12,278 nucleotides of DNA from RUG14186 sp964644555 (GTDB lineage: Bacteria > Bacillota > Clostridia > Eubacteriales > Anaerofustaceae): assembly GCA_964644555.1 (NCBI GenBank), contig CAZXWI010000046.1, positions 1 through 12,278 on the forward strand. Reading direction: 5' to 3'. The first letter of the stretch is position 1, and every line of letters begins with the position of its first letter. The position numbers and the translations under genes were made by a program. Below are positions 1 through 5,691 of the stretch, one piece after another. Under the pieces are notes generated by a model, which made no database searches, was not told where the DNA came from, and saw nothing but the letters and a program-made list of their open reading frames with translations.

Positions 1-224
1 TTGCCGTATATGGCAAATGGTTTGCCAAATGAGAGATTGAAACAATCTCGAATGATAGTTTGTAGCTATATACACAATAACTCATATAATTACAATTATA
101 TTTTGCCGTATATGGCAAATGGTTTGCCAAATGAGAGATTGGAACAATCTCGAATGATAGTTTGTAGCTATATACGCAATAACTCATATAATTACAATTA
201 TATTTTGCCGTACATGGCAAACGG
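1..224. repeat. 102-bp tandem direct repeat, about 2.2 copies
   Basis: Copies lie at 1-102 and 103-204, and a third partial copy of 20 bp at 205-224. The two full copies differ at only two positions (40/142 A to G, 74/176 A to G). Each full unit holds four inverted repeats, given here for unit 1: TTGCC/GGCAA (1-5 and 12-16), GGCAAA/TTTGCC (12-17 and 21-26), GAGATTG/CAATCTC (33-39 and 43-49) and ATATAATT/AATTATAT (84-91 and 94-101). The first substitution falls in the loop of the third palindrome, so the stem is kept. The array sits directly upstream of a replication-initiator gene, where iterons or copy-control sequences are common; that role is inference. The array may extend beyond the left edge. 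It stays open as a reading frame only because 102 is a multiple of three. Confidence 0.95.
67..95 (-). promoter_or_regulatory. possible leftward promoter inside repeat unit 1 (copied in unit 2)
   Basis: On the minus strand a TTGTAA -35-like hexamer (90-95) is followed after 17 bp by a TATATA -10-like hexamer (67-72). The same arrangement recurs in unit 2 at 192-197 and 169-174. A transcript would start near 60 (or 162) and run away from rep through the GAGATTG and GGCAAA hairpins. Each hexamer matches consensus at four of six positions in AT-rich DNA, so this may be chance. A short structured counter-transcript would fit plasmid-type copy control, but that is inference. Confidence 0.3.
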
Positions 225-244
225 AGTTTACATAAAAATGGTTC

Positions 245-263
245 GTGAGGGAATTTCCCACAC
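245..263. promoter_or_regulatory. 19-bp near-perfect palindrome upstream of rep
   Basis: GTGAGGGAATTTCCCACAC is symmetric about its central T at 254, with eight of nine base pairs matching (the single mismatch is A248/A260). It ends 31 bp before the rep ATG. It could be an operator for an autoregulating initiator or a short hairpin in the rep leader. There is no T-run after it, so it is not a normal terminator. The symmetry is seen directly; the function is inferred. Confidence 0.5.
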
Positions 264-294
264 ATAAATAGTTTGTAAAACAAAGAGGAACAAC

Positions 295-1119
295 ATGAAT
301 ACCACTACCTTACAAAACGAGTCCGAAAAATCGAACTCGTTTATTAAATTTCCGAAAAAGTTAATATATGAACAGCGCTACAAGGACATAAGTTACGGGG
401 CAAAACTTTTATATGCAATGCTTTGCGACAGGATGAGTCTGTCGGAAGCGAATGCTTGGGAGGACGAAAACGGTGAAATTTTTATTTACTACTCAATCAA
501 AGCAATATGCGAAGATTTGAGATGCTGTAAGGATTCTGTACGAAAATTGTTAAGTGAATTGGAGAGTGCATCTCTGATTTGTCGAAAAAGGGTCGGAATG
601 GGAACGCCAAATAGAATTTATGTTACAAAGCTTGATGAACCAAACGAAAATACCGATATCAACAGGGCTGAAAAACCGACTTCAAGAGGGCGAAAAAACA
701 GTCATCAATATGACGAAAAAACCGCCCCTAATAAGACAGAGATTAATAAGACTGAGTTGAGTAAGACTGAGAATAATAATACACATATTACGATTGCGTG
801 TGAGGTGTTGGATTATTTAAATAAAAAAACGAAGAAGAATTTCCTGCTCAACAACAAAAACTTTGCTTTGATATTCGATAGATTATCCGAAGGCTATCAA
901 AAGGAGGACTTTATCCATGCCATAGATGCAAAATACGAAGATTGGTACAACACCGATAAAGAAAAGTATCTGCGCCCGTCAACGCTTTTTAAGGAGGAGC
1001 ATTTCGATAATTATGTCAACGAGCGAATATTTAACCCCATAAAAACCAATAAAACCCGACTGGAAGCAGAACATGATTACGATATTGAACTGCTTGAAAA
1101 GGCGTTGTTTGGGGGGTAG
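295..1119 (+). CDS. RepA_N-family replication initiator protein
   Basis: A predicted DNA-binding replication initiator of the RepA_N type found on Gram-positive plasmids and conjugative elements. Residues about 15-110 match the RepA_N N-terminal winged-helix pattern: RYKDISYGAKLLYAMLCDRMSLS, then WEDENGEIFIYY, and GTPNRIYV. A polar linker (about 113-165) contains NKTE-type repeats. Residues about 167-243 match the conserved phage/plasmid replisome C-terminal domain (VLDYLNKKTKKNF, then KYLRPSTLF, then FDNYVN). The ATG at 295 has an AGAGG ribosome binding site six bases upstream (284-288). At 274 aa the protein looks complete, with no frameshift. The upstream repeats and palindrome suggest its control region. 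No partner genes (parA, relaxase, integrase) are visible, so this could be the edge of a plasmid, conjugative element or prophage, or a remnant. It converges on the housekeeping operon. The family call is firm; replication activity is inferred. Confidence 0.88.
   Translation: MNTTTLQNESEKSNSFIKFPKKLIYEQRYKDISYGAKLLYAMLCDRMSLSEANAWEDENGEIFIYYSIKAICEDLRCCKDSVRKLLSELESASLICRKRVGMGTPNRIYVTKLDEPNENTDINRAEKPTSRGRKNSHQYDEKTAPNKTEINKTELSKTENNNTHITIACEVLDYLNKKTKKNFLLNNKNFALIFDRLSEGYQKEDFIHAIDAKYEDWYNTDKEKYLRPSTLFKEEHFDNYVNERIFNPIKTNKTRLEAEHDYDIELLEKALFGG
730..774 (+). repeat. three 15-bp direct repeats inside rep (iteron-like)
   Basis: Three contiguous 15-bp units start at 730, 745 and 760, with a shared core AATAAGACWGAG (AGTAAGACTGAG in the third). 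They encode the linker repeat NKTEI-NKTEL-SKTEN at residues 146-160. The surrounding bases to about 790 are very AT-rich. RepA_N plasmids are known to carry their origin as repeats inside the rep coding sequence, so this is a plausible initiator binding site. It may instead simply be a low-complexity protein linker. Confidence 0.6.
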
Positions 1120-1263
1120 TGGGTGTGGTAAGGAAAAAAAGGCGGCATATGGGGCGAGATAAGATTAAGAACCGCAAGGTAGTTAGGGATAAGGTGAAAT
1201 TGGGGGGGGCGATAATTTGAGCCCATCTCTCAAAGTAAAAACTCAGCCTTAAAGCAATCCGCT
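1120..1263. other. rep-mtaB convergent intergenic region
   Basis: No convincing gene is present. There is a run of eight G at 1202-1209 and a short inverted repeat TTTGAG/CTCAAA (1216-1221 and 1229-1234) without a following T-tract. An open frame from GTG 1125 to TGA 1220 would give a 31-residue, strongly basic peptide; nothing beyond its composition supports it. Confidence 0.6.
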
Positions 1264-1300
1264 AAAAAACAGCAAAACCCTCCCCTTTCGGATTTTGCTG
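1264..1300 (-). terminator. Rho-independent terminator at the end of the rimP-mtaB operon
   Basis: On the minus strand an 11-bp stem (1290-1300 with 1270-1280, one U-G wobble) closes a 9-nt loop and is followed by six T (1269-1264). It begins 33 bp past the mtaB stop. Read rightwards the same stem is followed by CTTATTTTAC, so it may also weakly stop transcription from rep. Confidence 0.85.
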
Positions 1301-1333
1301 CTTATTTTACTATGTTTATTAAAATGTAAATAT

Positions 1334-2608
1334 TTACGCTCTCACTTCGCCAAAGAGCATATTGCCGCACACTTTGGTAATGGTAACGGGGCATATTTGA
1401 TTAACCGCTTCCACTCCCGAAGCAAAGCATGTGCGAATGTAGTTTTCGCTGTAGCCCTCGGCAAGACCGTCATCGTTAATGTATTCGCAAAGCACATTCA
1501 TCGTTTTGCCGATAAACTCGCTTAGAACTCTCGTGCTGACTTCATCGCATTTTCTTTCGAGAATCTTTACTCTTTCGTGCTTCACACTCTTGCTAATCTG
1601 CTCAAGGTACTCCGCTGCGGGAGTTCCCTGCCTTTGGGAATACGGAAAAATATGCACATGGGAAAATCCCACTTTCTCAACGAAATCAAGGGTTTGGTTG
1701 AATTCTTCTTCGCTCTCACCAGGAAAACCCACTATGATATCGGTGGTAAAGGCGGCATTCGGGATATGCTCCTTTATAAGACGGCAGTACGAAAGGTATT
1801 CCTCGGCACTGTAGCGGCGGTGCATTCTCTGAAGAACGGTGCTGCTGCCGCTTTGAAGCGACAAATGAAAATGCGGGCAGAAATTCTTCACCTTTTTAAG
1901 GCGAGCAACAAATTCCTCGGTGATGAGTTTGGGCTCCAAACTGCCGAGGCGGATTCGCTCTATTGAAGTTTCGCTTGATATTTTTTCGATAAGATCGATT
2001 AAAGTGCTATCGCCGTCTTTGTAGGAAGCGATGTGAATTCCCGTTAAAGCCACTTCCTTGTAGCCACGCTTTACCAAGGAATTTACCTCGTCAACGGCTT
2101 TTGCCATGGGCACACTGCTCATTTTGTTTCGTGCGTAAGGGATTATGCAATATGTGCAATACCTGTTGCAGCCATCTTGAATTTTGAGGGCGCTTCTGAC
2201 TTTGGTTTCGGACAGAGTCCCCCCCATGCAGGCAAGGTTATCAAGAAAATCCATATCCATATCTGGATTTAAGAATTTCAATATTTCTCCGGCAATGTCT
2301 TCGGGCTGTTTGTGCTTTATTATTAAATCGGCTTCGGGTACGCTATCTTCGGGAGATTTGCCCACCCTGCTCCAACAGCCACACGCAAAAACATATGCGT
2401 CTTTATATTGAGTCTTTATTTTTCGAATGAGCTGGCGTGATTTTCGCTCGCTCTCAGCTGTTACGGCACAGGTGTTGATTACGGCAAAGTCGACTTTTTC
2501 ATTATCATTAGCACATTCGCTGTGTCCGCAGGATTTTAATACGCTCGATATTATGTCGCTGTCGCAGCTGTTAACCTTGCAGCCCAATGTAAAAATTCTG
2601 AATTTCAT
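1334..2608 (-). CDS. mtaB: tRNA t6A37 methylthiotransferase MtaB
   Basis: A radical-SAM methylthiotransferase that converts t6A at position 37 of ANN-decoding tRNAs to ms2t6A, in the cytoplasm. The N-terminal UPF0004 domain has the cluster cysteines C10 (TLGCKVN), C47 (NTCAVT) and a third at C76 or C78 (FACGCWS). The radical-SAM CxxxCxxC motif is C147, C151, C154 (GCNRYCTYC). The residues IVGFPGE (292-298) are typical of the family, and a TRAM-like RNA-binding tail occupies about 360-424. The TLGCKVN opening favours MtaB over MiaB or RimO. Length (424 aa) is normal. The ATG overlaps the ribF stop as ATGA, and AAGGA lies just upstream. It is the last gene of the operon, an unusual neighbour for ribF, since mtaB often sits near dnaJ and prmA. 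Confidence 0.93.
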   Translation of the reverse strand: MKFRIFTLGCKVNSCDSDIISSVLKSCGHSECANDNEKVDFAVINTCAVTAESERKSRQLIRKIKTQYKDAYVFACGCWSRVGKSPEDSVPEADLIIKHKQPEDIAGEILKFLNPDMDMDFLDNLACMGGTLSETKVRSALKIQDGCNRYCTYCIIPYARNKMSSVPMAKAVDEVNSLVKRGYKEVALTGIHIASYKDGDSTLIDLIEKISSETSIERIRLGSLEPKLITEEFVARLKKVKNFCPHFHLSLQSGSSTVLQRMHRRYSAEEYLSYCRLIKEHIPNAAFTTDIIVGFPGESEEEFNQTLDFVEKVGFSHVHIFPYSQRQGTPAAEYLEQISKSVKHERVKILERKCDEVSTRVLSEFIGKTMNVLCEYINDDGLAEGYSENYIRTCFASGVEAVNQICPVTITKVCGNMLFGEVRA

Positions 2609-3513
2609 CTTAAATTCCTTACAGTTTCGGCATCTCGGTTTATCTGCTTTGTCAGCTCCTCAATGCTGTCGAATTTATGCTCATCTCTTATTCTGAACAG
2701 AAACTCGATTTTTATCTCCTCTCCGTATATCTCTTCGTGAAAATCCAATATGTATGATTCAACGCTTACTTTTGAGCCGTCCTCCACGGTGGGATTGTTG
2801 CCCACATTGGTTACTGCGTAATATGTCTTTCCCATAATGGTGCATTTGGCGGCATATACTCCCCATTTGGGCAGCACTCGGTTTTCTTCGCATAACAAAT
2901 TCGCTGTCGGGAAACCGATTCTGCGGCCAAGCTGCTTACCGTAATTCACCACGCCCGATACGCTGTAGCATCTGCCGAGCATTTGATTAGCTCTTACTAT
3001 ATTGCCCTGAGATAAGGCTTCTTTAATAAGGCTGGTGCTTATGCACTGCCCTAATGATTCTTCTTCGCTAACTATATCCACACTTATGCCGTATGGTGCG
3101 CAAAGCTCTTTGATATTATCGGAAGTACCCTCTTTATTTTTTCCGAAAGTGTAGTTAAAACCAACCGAAACATGCTTAATATGGTATTTCACCATAAAAT
3201 TTTTTATAAAATCTTCTTTCGATGTGTTCATTATTTCATCGTTAAAATCAAATATAAACAAATAATCTATACCGTTTTTTTCGAAAAAAGCAATTTTTTC
3301 TTCCCTGCTCATGAGCATATCGGCTTTAGGGGTATGCATAACAAAATTAAGAGGGCGGTTTGAGAATGTAACCACGGCTCTTTTTAAGTGGGGCTGTTTT
3401 GTTTTTTCTATTACTTTCATATGCCCCAAATGCAAACCGTCAAAGTAGCCGAATGCGCAGCTTAATTCGTCGGTGTAGGGGTATTCGCTTTTGTAATTTT
3501 CAATTATTATCAT
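2605..3513 (-). CDS. ribF: bifunctional riboflavin kinase / FAD synthetase RibF
   Basis: Phosphorylates riboflavin to FMN and adenylylates FMN to FAD. The N-terminal FAD synthetase (nucleotidyltransferase) domain shows GYFDGLHLGH (22-31), with the HxGH-type signature, VGFNYTFGKNKEGT (117-130) and STSLIKEAL (159-167). The C-terminal riboflavin kinase domain shows GKQLGRRIGFPTANL (192-206), NPTV (240-243) and VESYILDF (251-258). At 302 aa it is full length. The ATG follows the truB TAG with no gap, and AAGGTG lies nine bases upstream. It shares an ATGA overlap with mtaB. No FMN riboswitch is needed or seen; expression should follow the operon. Confidence 0.95.
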   Translation of the reverse strand: MIIIENYKSEYPYTDELSCAFGYFDGLHLGHMKVIEKTKQPHLKRAVVTFSNRPLNFVMHTPKADMLMSREEKIAFFEKNGIDYLFIFDFNDEIMNTSKEDFIKNFMVKYHIKHVSVGFNYTFGKNKEGTSDNIKELCAPYGISVDIVSEEESLGQCISTSLIKEALSQGNIVRANQMLGRCYSVSGVVNYGKQLGRRIGFPTANLLCEENRVLPKWGVYAAKCTIMGKTYYAVTNVGNNPTVEDGSKVSVESYILDFHEEIYGEEIKIEFLFRIRDEHKFDSIEELTKQINRDAETVRNLR

Positions 3514-4401
3514 CTATATCAACACCTTTCGGGGCTTGAGCCTCTCATCTTCAAAAACGGCAAGCGAAACAAATTCTTCATTGACATAAAGTCTTACCAA
3601 ACTCCCCTGAGTAATATTATCGGGAAGAAGGGCGTATTTTGACTTTATGGGCGCACCGTTTCTTACGGAATGATCGAAGTCGCCCCTCAAATAAACCGCA
3701 GGAAGATGCTTAACCAATACATCGGGAGAAAGCAGTGCTTTATTTAAATTGCCCTCTTCGTAAAGCCTTTCCAATTCTTCAAGGGTGTATGCTTCACTCA
3801 AATCAAATCCGTCATTGGATTCCCTGATCAGCGAACTCATCACTGCTCCGCAGCCTATGGATTTTCCTATTTCATCGCATATTGTGCGTATGTAAGTGCC
3901 TTTGGAACATTCTATTTTAAGCAGGGCAGTATGTGGTATATCGCTTGATAATATTTTTATATCTTCTACTACTATCTCCTTTTTAGGCACATTGACTTCT
4001 TCATTATTTCGTGCATAAGAATAAAGCGCCCTGCCGTTGACCTTTCTTGCGGAATACATGGGGGTGGTTTGTTCTATTAAGCCCTTGTGCGAATTTAATG
4101 CATCTTCAAATTCGGTATAAGTAAAGTCGGGATTACTACTACTTAATTCATTTCCCCAAATATCCAAAGTATCGGTGGTAATGCCGAAAGTTATCTCGGC
4201 AATGTAGCGCTTATTAAAGGAATCTATATGATCAATTAACCTCGAAGTATTTCCGAGGCACACCACCAAAACGCCCTCCGCCATTGGGTCGAGCGTTCCG
4301 GTATGTCCGATTTTTTTGGTATCGAAAATTCTTCTGAGCCTTGAGCATACCCCAAAACTGGTAATGCCCTTGGGCTTATTTACAACTACTACACCGTTCA
4401 T
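3514..4401 (-). CDS. truB: tRNA pseudouridine(55) synthase TruB
   Basis: Makes pseudouridine 55 in the T-loop of elongator tRNAs. The catalytic motif GHTGTLDPMAEGVL lies at residues 32-45 with the nucleophile D38. Other family blocks are NKPKGITSF (8-16), KRYIAEITFG (64-73), QTTPMYSARKVNGRALY (111-127) and CSKGTYIRTICDEIG (165-179). A small C-terminal domain, in the position of the PUA domain, fills about 231-295. Length (295 aa) is normal. The start overlaps the nrnA stop (ATGA) and has no clear Shine-Dalgarno, which suggests translational coupling to nrnA. The stop abuts ribF. TruB also acts as a tRNA chaperone, which fits the RNA-processing theme of the operon. Confidence 0.96.
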   Translation of the reverse strand: MNGVVVVNKPKGITSFGVCSRLRRIFDTKKIGHTGTLDPMAEGVLVVCLGNTSRLIDHIDSFNKRYIAEITFGITTDTLDIWGNELSSSNPDFTYTEFEDALNSHKGLIEQTTPMYSARKVNGRALYSYARNNEEVNVPKKEIVVEDIKILSSDIPHTALLKIECSKGTYIRTICDEIGKSIGCGAVMSSLIRESNDGFDLSEAYTLEELERLYEEGNLNKALLSPDVLVKHLPAVYLRGDFDHSVRNGAPIKSKYALLPDNITQGSLVRLYVNEEFVSLAVFEDERLKPRKVLI

Positions 4402-5348
4402 AGACTGTTAAAATATTCTTCCAATAATTTAAGTAATTTATCTTCACTGCCGATAAAATTAAAGCCTGCGGCTTTTTTGTGACCGCCTCCTCCGTGCGCA
4501 AAACAAAATTCACTCACATCGTATTTTTCTTCGGAGCTTCTCATGGAGCATTTGTAGGTATCGAAGTCTACTTGCCTTGCCACCACAGCCACATCGACTC
4601 CGTGAACATAGCGTATCACATCGGTTAAGGTGTCGGTGTTTTTGTTAAGCGATTCGCTGAAGCCATCATCATATGACAAAACACTTACGATGAACCTGCC
4701 GCTATGGTACATATGAAGATTGCCAAGGCCAATGCTGAGCATCTTAACGCTCTCAATGGGCTTTAGCTTCAAAAATTCGGCTATGGTGTAAAAATCATCG
4801 TATTTATCGTAAAGCTCGGCAACTATCCTGTGAGAGGCTGCTGTGGTGTTGGAATAGACGAAATTACCAGTATCTGTAACTATTGCCGTAAAGATACATT
4901 CGGCAATGGATTTATCTATTTCAACATCGGCAAATTTTAAAAATTTGTATATAATTTCTCCGCAAGCCGCAGCAGACGAATCCACCACATTCACATCTGC
5001 GTAGTATGTGTTGGTGTCGTGATGATCAAAAACGATGATATTATCGCATATATTAAGGTGTTCGTTTGCATGGATATAATCCACGGTTGACGAATCCACC
5101 ACCACTGCAAGCTCGTAGTGGTCTTTGATATTTTTGTTAAAATACTTCATTTCGTCGATTATCTTCTCCAATGAGTAGCGGTTTTCTCCCGCAACATAAT
5201 CGACATTCTTGCCTAATTTTTTTAGCCCCTGCCCCACGGCGCACATACTGCCTATGGCATCGCCATCGGGGGACTGATGAGCAAAAACCAATATATTATC
5301 GGCTTTTTTTATCATATCAAGGGCTGAATTAAACTCATTTTTCATCAT
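4398..5348 (-). CDS. nrnA: DHH-family phosphoesterase, NrnA-type (oligoribonuclease / pAp phosphatase)
   Basis: A DHH-DHHA1 phosphoesterase. By family and position it should degrade short oligoribonucleotides and pAp in the cytoplasm using manganese. The motifs are H24 with SPDGDAIGS (26-34), DSS (85-87), DHHDTN (108-113) and TDTGNF (158-163) for the catalytic DHH domain, and GGGGHKKAAGF (286-296) for the DHHA1 substrate domain. Length (316 aa) matches NrnA. The start is ATG 5348 or the adjacent in-frame ATG 5345. Either lies inside the end of rbfA (11-14 bp overlap) without a strong ribosome binding site, so translation is probably coupled. The rbfA-nrnA-truB order is a standard Firmicutes arrangement. 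Substrate preference among NrnA-like proteins cannot be read from sequence. Confidence 0.9.
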   Translation of the reverse strand: MMKNEFNSALDMIKKADNILVFAHQSPDGDAIGSMCAVGQGLKKLGKNVDYVAGENRYSLEKIIDEMKYFNKNIKDHYELAVVVDSSTVDYIHANEHLNICDNIIVFDHHDTNTYYADVNVVDSSAAACGEIIYKFLKFADVEIDKSIAECIFTAIVTDTGNFVYSNTTAASHRIVAELYDKYDDFYTIAEFLKLKPIESVKMLSIGLGNLHMYHSGRFIVSVLSYDDGFSESLNKNTDTLTDVIRYVHGVDVAVVARQVDFDTYKCSMRSSEEKYDVSEFCFAHGGGGHKKAAGFNFIGSEDKLLKLLEEYFNSL

Positions 5349-5691
5349 TGATCTGTTTTAGGATGTTGTCAATGTACATAAAATCTTTTATAGAATCATC
5401 ATGCACAAAGGTGAGTTCGGGGCTGTAACGTGTGGTGAGAGCATCAGCCACATGCTTACGAATGAAGCCCTTTGCTTTATTCAGAACATCCATTACCTCT
5501 TTTTCACCGTCTTCGCTCTCGGAATATATCGTTACGAATACTTTGCAATATTTCATATCGGGGGTTGTATTTACCCTGCTTATTCCTATTACCTTGCCCT
5601 CAAGGCGGGGGTCTTTAAGACCCCTGCTTAAAAGAGAGCTTATTTCGGTTTTAATAAGTTCGTTAATTTTTTCTGTTCTGTGCTGTGTCAT
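5335..5691 (-). CDS. rbfA: 30S ribosome-binding factor RbfA
   Basis: A small KH-fold factor for late 30S maturation and 16S rRNA 5'-end processing. Recognisable blocks are RTEKINELIKTEISSLLSRGLKDPRL (5-30), GISRVNTTPDMKYCKVFVT (36-54) and FIRKHVADALTTRYSPELTFVHDDS (76-100). Length (118 aa) is normal. The ATG directly follows the infB TAA, with AAAGGA upstream. The gene overlaps nrnA at its 3' end. RimP, at the head of the operon, acts in the same assembly pathway. Confidence 0.96.
   Translation of the reverse strand: MTQHRTEKINELIKTEISSLLSRGLKDPRLEGKVIGISRVNTTPDMKYCKVFVTIYSESEDGEKEVMDVLNKAKGFIRKHVADALTTRYSPELTFVHDDSIKDFMYIDNILKQINDEK

Noticed and set aside
1..224. CRISPR array
   Set aside because: The repeats are contiguous 102-bp tandem units with no unique spacers between them, and there are no cas genes.
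1..267. 88-residue open frame across the tandem repeats
   Set aside because: It exists because the 102-bp repeat is a multiple of three. Both differences between copies change the amino acid, it starts at TTG at the very edge with no visible ribosome binding site, and the DNA is dominated by palindromes.
1295..1525. Small + strand frame at the end of mtaB
   Set aside because: Covered by the conserved C-terminal part of mtaB on the other strand, with no ribosome binding site.
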